Below, piece by piece: positions 35,971 to 44,864 of a DNA stretch of 64,000 nt; within the stretch, counting starts at the first letter, position 1; every line of letters begins with the position of its first letter. The position numbers were made by a program, and so were the translations under genes. The DNA is from Oscillospiraceae bacterium (lineage in GTDB: Bacteria > Bacillota_A > Clostridia > Oscillospirales > Ruminococcaceae), in the NCBI GenBank assembly GCA_017829075.1, contig JAGAJA010000074.1, positions 45,723-109,722 of the forward strand, given 5' to 3'. The notes beneath the pieces are model-generated. The model was given only the letters and a program-made list of their open reading frames with translations, was not told where the DNA came from and did not search any database.

Positions 35971-38900
35971 ATGGCAGAGGTACTTAAAGCTCCGCAGGAG
36001 TTTACAGTGACGGGAAAGGACGGCTGTGCTTCTCTGAAATGGAATGCCGTCAGCGGCGCTGAGGGCTATCGTATCTTCTTTTACCGGGCGGACGACCCGG
36101 ATAATGTAATAAAAACGAGGTATGCCCAGAAATGCTCAAAGGGCATTCTCGGTTTCAGGAACGGCGAGGAGTATCTGGCTCAGGTATGCGCCTACCGCAT
36201 TAAGGACGGAAAGGAAGTCCTCGGAGCCCGGACGGAGAAGCTGCCGTTTGTGCCTATCTCCATGAAGTTAAAGGCGCAGAATACGCTGTGTCTAAAATGC
36301 GGGGAAACCGCGCAGCTTGTCTGGGAGCTTGCTAACGAAGTCCCGAAGGCAGATTTTTCATCAGACAATACCTCTGTTGCAACGGTAGACGACAAGGGAA
36401 TGGTAACTGCCCGGTCGAAAGGCTCTGCGGCGATAACCATATCCTCCGGAGATCAGCGTTTTGTAACCCGTGTTGAGGTGGAGAGAAGCCTGCCCTGCCG
36501 CGAGGAAAAGGCGGTGCTGATGTTCACAGGCGACCTGATGTGCGCGGTAAATCATCAGCGGGCGGCGGCGCGGCGTTTCTACGATTTCCATGACGCATTC
36601 AGGCAGGTAAGGGATATTCTGTCCGGGGCAGATTTCGCTGCGGGAGTGCTGGAGGCAACCTGCTTTGACGGCGCGCCTTATGAGCATGAGCAGCTTCGGC
36701 TTTCCGGAGGCTCCCCAAACTGCAATTCACCGTCAAGCTTTGTTTCCGCGGCGGCTTATGCGGGATTTGACGCACTGATTACTGCGGACAACCATAACTG
36801 CGACGGCGGCGCGGAGGGGCTGAAGGCAACTGTTTCTGAAATAGGGCGCTGCGGCATGAAAAATGTCGGAACTCTGGGCGATAATCCGGTGATCATGGAC
36901 GTAAAGGGCATCAAAATCGCGGTAATCGCCTGCACTATGATATCCAACAAAACCGAGGACAGCCTTTCCGGGGACAATGAAATTGTGTGCGTAAATCCTG
37001 CCGGAACGTATAGCCGGGAGTATTTTACAGAGCTTGTAAACAACGCAAAAAGCATGGGTGCTGAATATATCGCTGCGTTCCAGCACTGGGGCTGCATGAA
37101 TTCCCCACGGGTGAGAAAGTCTCAGGTTCAGGAGGCTCAGTTTATGGCGGACGCGGGAGCTGATATCATCATCGGCTCGCACCCGCACATGGTTCAGCGG
37201 TTCAGCTATATCAGAGCCGCTGACGGCAGGAGAGTTCCCTGCGCCTATTCCCTCGGAAATTTCCTTACCACAATGTCGGAAATGGACGGCAACCGCGACG
37301 GAGTAATTCTTAGAGCGGAGCTGCGGAGAACCGGCAGCGATATCGAAACGAGGGTGTCCTATATCCCCTGCATGACCGAGGATAGGGAATGGGGCGGCGA
37401 GATCGTCAGGGTATATCCGCCGTACAGCGAGGCAAGCCGCGCTTCCTTTGAGCGCACGAAGTCCGTTCTCGGCGAGGGGATAAGTCATTTCCGCTATCGC
37501 CCTAAGGTATTTCTCAGCGGATCAGCGCTGCTGAACAGAATATTCAACTCCGGCAGAGGGTTCAGGACAGACCGCACTGCGCTGCTGCTGTCGCAGATCT
37601 CACTCGGCTGCTCAAAAAAGATCTCTGCCGAGGGGATTGAGGACGAACGGCTTAAACTGGACGTTGAAAAGGACATTGCGGCGGCGGTGATGAAGTCTGC
37701 TCCGGACTACTGCGCGGTGGATTTCTTTACAGCGGCTTCTGTTGCGTGTTATAAGCTTGAGGGTGAGATCGGGGAAGCTCCCTGTTTCTTCACCGGATCA
37801 AAGACATTCAAGAGATCTGATTTCTACAAGAACAACAAGGATAAATTCACAAAGATCAACCCGCCCTTCGGAGAAACGGTGTGGAAGCCGGTGATCAGAA
37901 GCTACGCAGAGCAGCTTCTGACGGTCATGCCGCCGGAACGAATTATACTGTTCCGGTATCAGTTCGGCAGCCGGGTCGTAAAGGACAGGGAACTGAGGAA
38001 CTGCCAGCCGCTGAACAGCGTGAACAGGCTTATAAAGGCTATGGAGGAATATTTCATTTCTCTGGTTAAGCCGCTTGTTGTGGATCTGTCCGGAAATTAT
38101 TTTGTAAAGGACACTGACGGGCGACCCTCTGCGGCAGGCTTTGAGGACGCGTTTTATATCGACGCGTATCGCGCGGCTGAGAAGCTGACCTCCGGCAGCG
38201 GCAGGACTTGTGTTTCTCTGCCTGACGAGCGGATCTGGTTCGAGCGGGTGATGAAATATTACGACAACATGACCGCAAGGGCTTATCAGAGCTGGCTGCT
38301 GGATATGGACTGCGCCGCCGATCAGATCATAGCCTATACCTCGGCGGAATTTGCGGCTCGGAACAGCGAGCGTCTGCTGAGGCTTAAACGCGCGGGGGAG
38401 TCGGAGCTGACCTCCGTCAGGGATTTCTTCGCCGGGGACAGCGGCGCAGAGGAGATAATTCAGGCGGCGGACATAATTCATGCGTTGCTTAACGGACATA
38501 TTGACAGGTCGTATGATTTCTTTGCTCCGGCGTTCCGGGAACATTACAACATTGTCAGAAAAATGGTTAGGCTGCTGTCAATCGAGATCGGCGCTTCGGT
38601 GAACGAGGACAGCGCGGAGCTTGCTTTCCTGCTTCGCGGAAAGCCACAGATGAAGCGATATATCACTGCGCTCAACAGAATGACACTGGATATCTGGGGA
38701 AGCTGCGTTTCAAGAGAATCCGCGAACCGGAGCAAGGACGCTTATATCGGTACATATATCTTCAAGCAGTCGCCGATACTGGCTTTCGAGCCGCCGGTGG
38801 AGGCGGAATTCCCAGAGGGTGCAGAGGCATTCTGCGGCAATAAGTGGCGGCGCAGGACGATGCGGGATTCGTTCATGAGAAGCGGCGACGCGGATATCAA

Positions 38901-39477
38901 GGGCAGCGACTCAAGATGGATACTGCTGGATTTTTACGATCTTATCAGCCGCATGGCAGAGTATCGCGGCGCATTGTTCGAGATAGACGATTTTATCTGC
39001 CGGACGGATTTCTACAAATCAATCCAGAAGGAATGCACTGAATGCTATCTGTTTGAAAAGCGGGATATGAAATACTGCTTTGAAACCATGACAAGATTTG
39101 CGGAAATGATATCGGAAAAGTACGGCGAGCATATAATTCTCATCAAGACCGAGCCGAAGAATATGTACATAGATCTTGACTACCGGCTGAAGCCGCTGGA
39201 GGACGACGGTATGTTTGAGATAAAGAAGAAGTTCATTTCCCTGTGCGAGGAGCGCTTTGCAAGCGTCACCGGGTGTTATGTCATTGACATCTCCAAGCAT
39301 TTCTATTCCTCGGACAGCTTCCCCCTCGGCGGCGCGCATATCGTGCATTATGAGGACGAATTTTACCGTCAGACCGGGGAATATATTAACGAAATCCTTT
39401 CCGGAAGCAGCAGGAGGGTTTTCAGCACGGTCGATGACAACTATATGCTGCTGAGAAATCTGCGGCTCAGCAGATGA
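35971..39477 (+). CDS. FN3 - Ig-like (BIG2) - CapA - SGNH/DUF6270-like multidomain protein
   Basis: The 1168-residue protein reads in order as follows. A fibronectin-III-like module covers 5-90 ('SLKWNAVSGAEGYRIFFYR'). A BIG2-type Ig module covers about 95-170 ('DNTSVATVDDKGMVTARSKG'). A CapA/PGA-cap metallophosphatase-like domain covers about 175-470 ('LMFTGDLMCAVNHQ', 'ITADNHNCDGG', 'IIIGSHPHMVQ'). Two regions then resemble SGNH/DUF6270 domains: about 500-750 and 905-1150, the latter opening 'IWGSCVSRESANR' and ending with a GAHIVHYEDEFY-type His motif. No signal peptide or membrane helix is visible, odd for CapA and FN3 modules. A role in surface glycopolymer or peptide modification is inference. 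Confidence 0.75.
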   Translation: MAEVLKAPQEFTVTGKDGCASLKWNAVSGAEGYRIFFYRADDPDNVIKTRYAQKCSKGILGFRNGEEYLAQVCAYRIKDGKEVLGARTEKLPFVPISMKLKAQNTLCLKCGETAQLVWELANEVPKADFSSDNTSVATVDDKGMVTARSKGSAAITISSGDQRFVTRVEVERSLPCREEKAVLMFTGDLMCAVNHQRAAARRFYDFHDAFRQVRDILSGADFAAGVLEATCFDGAPYEHEQLRLSGGSPNCNSPSSFVSAAAYAGFDALITADNHNCDGGAEGLKATVSEIGRCGMKNVGTLGDNPVIMDVKGIKIAVIACTMISNKTEDSLSGDNEIVCVNPAGTYSREYFTELVNNAKSMGAEYIAAFQHWGCMNSPRVRKSQVQEAQFMADAGADIIIGSHPHMVQRFSYIRAADGRRVPCAYSLGNFLTTMSEMDGNRDGVILRAELRRTGSDIETRVSYIPCMTEDREWGGEIVRVYPPYSEASRASFERTKSVLGEGISHFRYRPKVFLSGSALLNRIFNSGRGFRTDRTALLLSQISLGCSKKISAEGIEDERLKLDVEKDIAAAVMKSAPDYCAVDFFTAASVACYKLEGEIGEAPCFFTGSKTFKRSDFYKNNKDKFTKINPPFGETVWKPVIRSYAEQLLTVMPPERIILFRYQFGSRVVKDRELRNCQPLNSVNRLIKAMEEYFISLVKPLVVDLSGNYFVKDTDGRPSAAGFEDAFYIDAYRAAEKLTSGSGRTCVSLPDERIWFERVMKYYDNMTARAYQSWLLDMDCAADQIIAYTSAEFAARNSERLLRLKRAGESELTSVRDFFAGDSGAEEIIQAADIIHALLNGHIDRSYDFFAPAFREHYNIVRKMVRLLSIEIGASVNEDSAELAFLLRGKPQMKRYITALNRMTLDIWGSCVSRESANRSKDAYIGTYIFKQSPILAFEPPVEAEFPEGAEAFCGNKWRRRTMRDSFMRSGDADIKGSDSRWILLDFYDLISRMAEYRGALFEIDDFICRTDFYKSIQKECTECYLFEKRDMKYCFETMTRFAEMISEKYGEHIILIKTEPKNMYIDLDYRLKPLEDDGMFEIKKKFISLCEERFASVTGCYVIDISKHFYSSDSFPLGGAHIVHYEDEFYRQTGEYINEILSGSSRRVFSTVDDNYMLLRNLRLSR

Positions 39478-39510
39478 TAACGGGGTAATCCGTGAAAGGG
39501 GGCAGGCTGT

Positions 39511-40758
39511 GTGGATAAGCGCATGATCATCAGATACTGGGCGGCAGTATTATCTCTGGCGCTTCTCACTGGCTGCGCCGTTCAGGAGGAACCGTCGGGA
39601 TCACTGGTGAGCGATTCTCAGTCTGTCCATACTTCATCAGAGGAAAGCTCTTCTGCTGCCTCTGAGGATAATCCGTTGTCTGTCGAAGAGAGCGGAGAAC
39701 AGGACAGCGAAGTTGTAAATCCGGACGAGAGCAGCGGAGTAAGTCAGGACAGTCAGCCGGAGGAAAGCTCGGAAGCATCGGACACCTCGGATTTGTCGGA
39801 AAGCGATACCGCTCAGACCGACGTGTCCTCAGAGAGCGAGGACAACGGCGCTGAGCTTCCGGAGGTCACATCTTCGGCTCAGACGACCACAACAAGTACT
39901 TCCACAACCGTTGCAACGACTGCGCCGCCGGAGCCGGTGAATATAGTTATTCCGGAGGTGCGCGTGCCGCTTTCGCCGGGAACTGATATTGCTTCCAATG
40001 ACAAGGCTGTGCTGGATTACAGCAACGCTTCCGAGGGTTATATCTCGGTGTGCTGGAATGGCACCGGAAAAATGGTAAAGCTGCGGCTTACATATGGTGA
40101 CAAGGTGTATGATCATGATGTTGCCGGCGGCGGAGCTACGGAATATTTCCCGCTCTCCTGCGGCAGCGGCGTCTATAAGGCGCAGCTCTATGAGCAAACC
40201 GAGGGCAACAGCTATGCAAAGTCGCTGGAAACCGAGTTTACTGCCAAGATAAGTGGTGAAACAACGCCGTTTCTGTATCCGAATAAATATGTGAATTTCA
40301 GCTCAAAGTCGGCGTCAGTGGAAAAGGCTGCGGAGATCTGCGCCGGAAAAACCGATACGATTGATAAGCTGGCGGCTATATTCCAGTGGATCACCGACAA
40401 CGTGACCTATGACAAGCAGCTTGCGGCAACGGTGAAGAGCGGATATGTTCCTGACCCGGATCAGGTTCTTAAAAAGAGGAGCGGGATATGCTATGACTAC
40501 TCCTCACTTCTAGCGGCAATGACACGCTCTCAGGATATTCCGACCCGGTTGGTGGTAGGATACGCGGCTGATAATATTTATCACGCATGGAACGAGGTAT
40601 ACACCGAGGAAACCGGCTGGATCACTCCGGAGCTGCTGCTGTCAAAGAATGGCTATAATATCATGGATTCGACATTCTATGCGGGCTCCTCCAACAAGGA
40701 GAAGATCGCTCAATATATTTCTAACAGCGGGAACTATTCCGCGCTGTATTATTACTGA
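39511..40758 (+). CDS. Transglutaminase-like lipoprotein of pilus-like locus 1
   Basis: The 415-residue protein has a lipoprotein signal ending in the lipobox 'LLTGC' (Cys at residue 22). A Ser/Glu/Asp/Thr-rich low-complexity stalk (about 25-135), a small beta domain (~140-250) and a transglutaminase-core domain follow. The catalytic triad is visible: Cys in 'SGICYDYSSLLAAM', His in 'IYHAWNEVYTEETGW', Asp in 'NIMDSTFY'. The start is GTG at 39511 after AAAGGGGG. Such domains are proteases or cross-linkers; which applies is unknown. It is first in a seven-gene unit and has a counterpart at 52296 in the same relative position. Confidence 0.85.
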   Translation: MDKRMIIRYWAAVLSLALLTGCAVQEEPSGSLVSDSQSVHTSSEESSSAASEDNPLSVEESGEQDSEVVNPDESSGVSQDSQPEESSEASDTSDLSESDTAQTDVSSESEDNGAELPEVTSSAQTTTTSTSTTVATTAPPEPVNIVIPEVRVPLSPGTDIASNDKAVLDYSNASEGYISVCWNGTGKMVKLRLTYGDKVYDHDVAGGGATEYFPLSCGSGVYKAQLYEQTEGNSYAKSLETEFTAKISGETTPFLYPNKYVNFSSKSASVEKAAEICAGKTDTIDKLAAIFQWITDNVTYDKQLAATVKSGYVPDPDQVLKKRSGICYDYSSLLAAMTRSQDIPTRLVVGYAADNIYHAWNEVYTEETGWITPELLLSKNGYNIMDSTFYAGSSNKEKIAQYISNSGNYSALYYY

Positions 40759-40781
40759 TACGGTAAGTTGGAGGAGATCTG

Positions 40782-41831
40782 ATGAGAACGAAAAAGCTAA
40801 CCTATGCTCAGGTGGAGTTTCTTTGCGAGCAGCTTGCCATGATACTTGGCTCAGGAATGAGGATTTCTGACGGGCTGGAGCTGCTCTGCACCGATACCGA
40901 CGACAGGACGCTGAAAACCGTCTGCGAGGCAGTTTCCGCGGAAATAGACAAGGGAGCGCCGTTGTCCGAGGCTATGCGCAGCACAGGGAGCTTCCCGGAT
41001 TATGCGGCGGATATGGTGAAGCTGGGTGAGATGAGCGGAAAGCTTGAGGAAGTGCTTCAGGGACTTTCGGAATACTACGGGGAGCGGGACGATATACGCA
41101 GGACACTGCGCTCGGCGGTTCTTCACCCGATGGTGCTGCTTCTGATGATGACGGCGGTCATTATCGTGCTTGTAGTTGTTGTTATCCCGATGTTCGGGGA
41201 TATTTTCTCGCAGTTTGACAGCTCGGTAAGCGCGTCTGTTCAGCAGACAGTGAATCTTGCGTATAATGCCGGAATCGTGATAATGATAGTGCTGCTGGCG
41301 ATTATTGCGATATCGGGAATTACCGCGCTGATGTCGGTTTTCGGAAGAACCGGAGGAATGCTGCGCCGGGCGGCTGCGGCTTTCCCGCTTACTAAGGGGA
41401 TCTCTGAAAAGCTGTCCCTGTCCGAAATGACAAAGGCGATCAGCATAACTGTTTCGGCGGGAGTTTCACCGTCGGAGATGCTGCTGCACTCGAATATCCG
41501 GAGCTTTATTCAGGACAAGCGGCTGGGAGCGAAATTCGACGAATGCGAAAAGCACGTAATGGATGGCGAGAGCTTCCCGGACGCTATCATCGAAAGCAGG
41601 CTGCTGCCTCCGTTATATGCGAGGTCGCTCAAGCTGTCATACAATTCCGGCTGCTTTGAAGCGGTGTGGAAGAAAATAAGCAGCGTGTTCAGCGAGGAGG
41701 CTTCCCGCAGTCTGATGAATATTACCGCATTCGTTGAGCCGGCGATAATCGTTATTCTCGGACTGCTTATCGGGGCGATACTGCTTGTGCTGATGATCCC
41801 GCTGATGAATATTATGTCTGTACTTGGATAA
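40782..41831 (+). CDS. PilC/GspF-type inner-membrane platform protein (locus 1)
   Basis: The 349-residue protein contains two T2SSF domains in tandem, each a cytoplasmic helical bundle followed by membrane helices. The first is 'QLAMILGSGMRISDGLELL ... GSFPDYAADMVKLGEMSGKLEEVLQGLSEYY'; the second is 'MTKAISITVSAGVSPSEML ... SRLLPPLYARSLKLSYNSGCFEAVW'. It ends with the family-typical 'GAILLVLMIPLMNIMSVLG'. Such proteins form the platform for pilus assembly or type II secretion. It is short for PilC. The 53213 gene has the same layout. Confidence 0.9.
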   Translation: MRTKKLTYAQVEFLCEQLAMILGSGMRISDGLELLCTDTDDRTLKTVCEAVSAEIDKGAPLSEAMRSTGSFPDYAADMVKLGEMSGKLEEVLQGLSEYYGERDDIRRTLRSAVLHPMVLLLMMTAVIIVLVVVVIPMFGDIFSQFDSSVSASVQQTVNLAYNAGIVIMIVLLAIIAISGITALMSVFGRTGGMLRRAAAAFPLTKGISEKLSLSEMTKAISITVSAGVSPSEMLLHSNIRSFIQDKRLGAKFDECEKHVMDGESFPDAIIESRLLPPLYARSLKLSYNSGCFEAVWKKISSVFSEEASRSLMNITAFVEPAIIVILGLLIGAILLVLMIPLMNIMSVLG

Positions 41832-41847
41832 ACGGAGTGATTTGCTT

Positions 41848-42168
41848 ATGAAACGTTTTGCCGGAATAAGGGCGGCTGCTCCTGTGGCATTCGGTATTCT
41901 GCTGTTTGCGGCGCTGATCGTGTGGCTGGTGCTGGCTCTGAGCAATGCTTCGCAGGTTTCCGATGAGGAACGGCTTTTGCAGGTGAAGCAGTCGGTGGAG
42001 AACGGTATCACGCTTTGCTACGCGACCGAGGGCGCGTATCCGGCTAGTCTTGATTACCTTACGGAGAGCTACGGCGTGGTAATTGACGAGGAGCGTTTTC
42101 TGGTGCATTATGAATGCTTTGCGTCCAACGTCCGTCCGACGGTCACTGTGATACAGAGGGAGAGCTGA
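41848..42168 (+). CDS. Small pilin-like membrane protein 1 (locus 1)
   Basis: The 106-residue protein has one N-terminal hydrophobic helix (about residues 8-30) and a small outside domain with 'CYATEGAYPASLDYLTESYGV', a pattern seen in type IV pseudopilins just after the long helix. A canonical prepilin-peptidase site (G followed by a hydrophobic residue and Glu5) is not evident. The ATG at 41848 after ACGGAG was chosen over a TTG at 41824 that lies inside pilC. The homologue at 54266 shares the 'SYPATLDYVEQYYGL' segment. Confidence 0.75.
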   Translation: MKRFAGIRAAAPVAFGILLFAALIVWLVLALSNASQVSDEERLLQVKQSVENGITLCYATEGAYPASLDYLTESYGVVIDEERFLVHYECFASNVRPTVTVIQRES

Positions 42169-42169
42169 T

Positions 42170-42655
42170 ATGAAAGACAACAAAATTCCTGTCAGCTCCG
42201 GGAACAGGGCTGATTACAAGGCGAGAACACTAGCTGATACGGCTTCGGCAGTGGGGAGTATGCTGCTGTTTGTGCTGTTCGCGGTGTGTATGCTCATGGC
42301 GGTGGCGGTTGCCGCAGACACTTACAGCCGGATAAAGAGCGGCTTTCAGCAGTCCTTTGGCGCGGTAAGCTCAATGAAATACATTTCAAATAAGCTGAGA
42401 GCGGCGGATAATGTGACTGTTTTTGAGGACGGAACTGCCGCTGCTATTGAAAACGGAAGCATAGTAAGTGTGATATACTTCGGGGACGGCGGGCTGTATG
42501 AGAAAACCATGGTATCCGGAGAAGATGTCACGGCGGACGGCGGCGACCTTATCTCGGATATTGATTCTATGAGCATTTCGGAGCATGACGGACTGTATGA
42601 AATAACGGTCGGCAGCGGGGGTGAAAGCTCCTCGGTGCTGGTTCGGAGAGGGTGA
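42170..42655 (+). CDS. Single-span protein, DUF4860-like (locus 1)
   Basis: The 161-residue protein has a polar N-terminus, one membrane helix (about 26-48, 'AVGSMLLFVLFAVCMLMAVAVAAD') and a beta-rich outside domain ('YISNKLRAADNVTVFEDG', 'VIYFGDGGLYEKTMV'). It matches the 54628 product in length, helix position and segment order ('QYLAAKIRHSDSADHIYVG'). It recalls the DUF4860 proteins found beside type II secretion F proteins in Clostridia. That name is from memory and the role is unknown; a minor pseudopilin is the simplest guess. Confidence 0.7.
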   Translation: MKDNKIPVSSGNRADYKARTLADTASAVGSMLLFVLFAVCMLMAVAVAADTYSRIKSGFQQSFGAVSSMKYISNKLRAADNVTVFEDGTAAAIENGSIVSVIYFGDGGLYEKTMVSGEDVTADGGDLISDIDSMSISEHDGLYEITVGSGGESSSVLVRRG

Positions 42656-43113
42656 TTTCACTGAGGGGTTACAGAAGACCAAATAATCTGCTGTTTGCGG
42701 AAATGATCATTTCCCTTCTGTTTTTTATACTTTCCTTTGCGGTAATTATCCGGGTGTTTGCAGGCGCAGACAGCCTTGAAAGGGAAGAACGCAGGCGGGA
42801 GAGGGCGGCTGTATGCGCCCAGTCGCTGGCGGAGGCATATTCAGTAAGCGGCGACGCAGTAAAGTCTCTGGAGCTTGCGCTGGGAGTTTTTCCGGAGGAG
42901 CGCGGAGAGCGGCTTGAGATAAGTCTTGACGAGGATCTTAATCCGGCTGACGGCGGGGAGATAACTCTGGTTCTGGAGGAAAGCCGAAACAATTCTGGAG
43001 CAGGGGATTACTCTGAGCTGGAAATATGCTTCACCCGGAACGGCGGGGAGATCTACTCGCTGAAATGCGGCGCGTATATTCCACGGACGGGAGGTGCTGA
43101 GGTTGAGCAATAA
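42652..43113 (+). CDS. Pilin-like membrane protein 2 (locus 1)
   Basis: The 153-residue protein begins with a short basic segment and a hydrophobic helix containing one Glu ('NNLLFAEMIISLLFFILSF', residues ~12-30), which recalls the Glu5 of type IV pilins. A polar helix follows ('ERRRERAAVCAQSLAEAYSVSGD') and then a beta domain. The 55148 product has the same features ('LVLMEQVIMVLVFALVSAV'). The start is unsettled: GTG at 42652 overlaps the previous stop (GTGA), but its ribosome site (GGAGAGG) abuts it, and a CTG at 42661 would be better spaced. Confidence 0.7.
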   Translation: MISLRGYRRPNNLLFAEMIISLLFFILSFAVIIRVFAGADSLEREERRRERAAVCAQSLAEAYSVSGDAVKSLELALGVFPEERGERLEISLDEDLNPADGGEITLVLEESRNNSGAGDYSELEICFTRNGGEIYSLKCGAYIPRTGGAEVEQ

Positions 43114-43621
43114 TGCAATGTTCGGCGGAAAAAGCGGAGCAGAAAAGAAAAAATTCGGCGGGGTTATCGGTGTTGGTTACATCTCGATAATGCTGATATT
43201 CACGGTGATCTGCCTTACGATTTTTGCGGTGCTGAGCTTTCAGGCGGCGTATTCAAACAACCAGCTCAGCGGCAGGAGTGAGGAATTCACTCAGCAATAC
43301 TATGCGGCGGACGCGGCGGCAAAGAAAACTCTTGCGGAGCTTGACCGGATAGCGGCTGAGGCACAGAATGAGTTTTCCTTTGAGGACAGTTTTTCAGAAG
43401 CGGCATCGGAGCTTGACGGAATAAGCCTAACGCTTGTGCCGGAGGGGGTTCGGGCAGACTATACTGCGGAAATAAACGAGCGGCAGAAGCTTTCGGTGAG
43501 TGTGGTGTTTTTCAGAAATACGGCAGAGGAAAGATACAGAATAATCAGCTGGAAGAATACTTCGGAGGAGATCTCCGCAGACGATCATCAGAATGTATGG
43601 GACGGCGGAGATCTGGTTTAA
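43103..43621 (+). CDS. PilX-like single-span protein (locus 1)
   Basis: The 172-residue protein has a basic N-terminus, a helix at about 22-46 ('GYISIMLIFTVICLTIFAVLS') preceded by Gly residues, and then 'AYSNNQLSGRSEEFTQQYYAADAAAKKTLAEL' (read in parts). This resembles minor pilins of the PilX type, where a YYAAD-like stretch follows the membrane helix. The 55578 product has 'AYYEADCEAERILGEL' in the same place. TTG at 43103, six bases after GGAGGTG, was preferred to the GTG at 43094. It overlaps the preceding gene by 11 bases. Confidence 0.72.
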   Translation: MSNNAMFGGKSGAEKKKFGGVIGVGYISIMLIFTVICLTIFAVLSFQAAYSNNQLSGRSEEFTQQYYAADAAAKKTLAELDRIAAEAQNEFSFEDSFSEAASELDGISLTLVPEGVRADYTAEINERQKLSVSVVFFRNTAEERYRIISWKNTSEEISADDHQNVWDGGDLV

Positions 43622-43642
43622 TTACAGCAAAGGGAGAGTAAT

Positions 43643-44695
43643 ATGGATATTCTTGACATACTCAGGACAGCGGCAGAAAATCAGGCTTCGGATATTTTCA
43701 TTGTATCCGGAGCGTCGCTAAGCTACAAAGCAAACGGAAAAATGTTCCGGATAGACGATACGCTTTTATCTCCGGAGGATACGAAAAATCTAGTAAAGCA
43801 GATATTCGGTCTTGCAAAGTTCGACCTTGACGAGAATTCAATGCCTGATAGAGAAAAAGATTTCTCGATATCGGTGGCAGGTATCGGACGTTTCCGCGCG
43901 AATATCTACAAGCAGAGAAGTTCTTACTCTGCGGTGCTGAGATATGTGCCGTTTGAATTGCCAGATTCGCAGAAGCTGGGCATTCCTGAGCAGGTCATGG
44001 AGCTTTCTGAGAGCAAGAGCGGAATCGTGCTGATTACCGGAGTTGCGAGCAGCGGAAAGTCTACCACGCTTTCCTGCATAATCAACCGCATAAATCAGAC
44101 CCGCAACGGGCATATAATCACGATCGAGGATCCGATAGAATTTCTTCATAAGCATAACAAGTGCATAGTCAGTCAGCGGGAGATCAATATTGACACGGAC
44201 AGCTACATAGACGCGCTGAGAGCGGCGCTGCGTCAGTCCCCGGACGTTATCCTGCTGGGAGAGATGAGAGATTACGAAACGATCAGCGTTGCTATGACGG
44301 CGGCGGAAACCGGACAGCTTGTGCTTTCAACGCTGCATACCCTCGGCGCGGCGAACACGATCGACCGTATCATTGACGTATTTCCGATTAATCAGCAGCA
44401 CCAGATCAGGGTTCAGCTTTCAATGGTACTGAATGCTGTTGTGTGTCAACAATTGCTCCCGTCAGTGGACGGAGGGCTAATCCCGGCGTTTGAGATAATG
44501 ACAACAAACAGCGCTATCCGTACTCTGATCCGTGAAGAAAAAACTCATCAGATCGACACCATACTCCAGTCATCGGATAAGATGCAGACTATGGACAGTT
44601 GCATTGCCAAGCTTTACAGAGATGGTAGGATCACAGCTCAGACAGCGGTGGATTACGCATATAATCCAGAGGTTATGGCAAAACGCATTATATAA
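43643..44695 (+). CDS. PilT-type ATPase (locus 1)
   Basis: The 350-residue cytoplasmic ATPase of the PilT/VirB11 superfamily has an N-terminal PAS-like domain ('ASDIFIVSGASLSYKANG'), Walker A 'ITGVASSGKSTTLSC' (near residue 137), Asp box 'ITIEDPIEFLHKH', Walker B 'ILLGEMRDYETISVAMTAAETG' and His box 'STLHTLGA'. It matches retraction motors rather than PilB, since it lacks the extra N-terminal domain and tetracysteine motif. It is the only ATPase in the locus, so it must either power assembly itself or rely on a PilB encoded elsewhere. Confidence 0.9.
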   Translation: MDILDILRTAAENQASDIFIVSGASLSYKANGKMFRIDDTLLSPEDTKNLVKQIFGLAKFDLDENSMPDREKDFSISVAGIGRFRANIYKQRSSYSAVLRYVPFELPDSQKLGIPEQVMELSESKSGIVLITGVASSGKSTTLSCIINRINQTRNGHIITIEDPIEFLHKHNKCIVSQREINIDTDSYIDALRAALRQSPDVILLGEMRDYETISVAMTAAETGQLVLSTLHTLGAANTIDRIIDVFPINQQHQIRVQLSMVLNAVVCQQLLPSVDGGLIPAFEIMTTNSAIRTLIREEKTHQIDTILQSSDKMQTMDSCIAKLYRDGRITAQTAVDYAYNPEVMAKRII

Positions 44696-44758
44696 TTTCC
44701 TGATAATGCAATGTAAAATAGGAATAGTTATCCCTATGTGTTTGACAAGTCTGGGCTA

Positions 44759-44787
44759 TTGACATTTTACAGGATTTTGTGTATAAT
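44759..44787 (+). promoter_or_regulatory. Strong promoter of the Asp-Thr repeat surface protein
   Basis: Perfect TTGACA (44759-44764) and TATAAT (44782-44787) with a 17-base spacer are followed by GAAGGAGG before the ATG at 44865. The surface protein is therefore transcribed separately from the pilus-like unit. Confidence 0.88.
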
Positions 44788-44864
44788 AACAGTGAATAAT
44801 AGGGGGTTACTATACCCTTTTTTGGACAGAGATCCATACAAACCAAGAAGGAGGTTGATTATTC

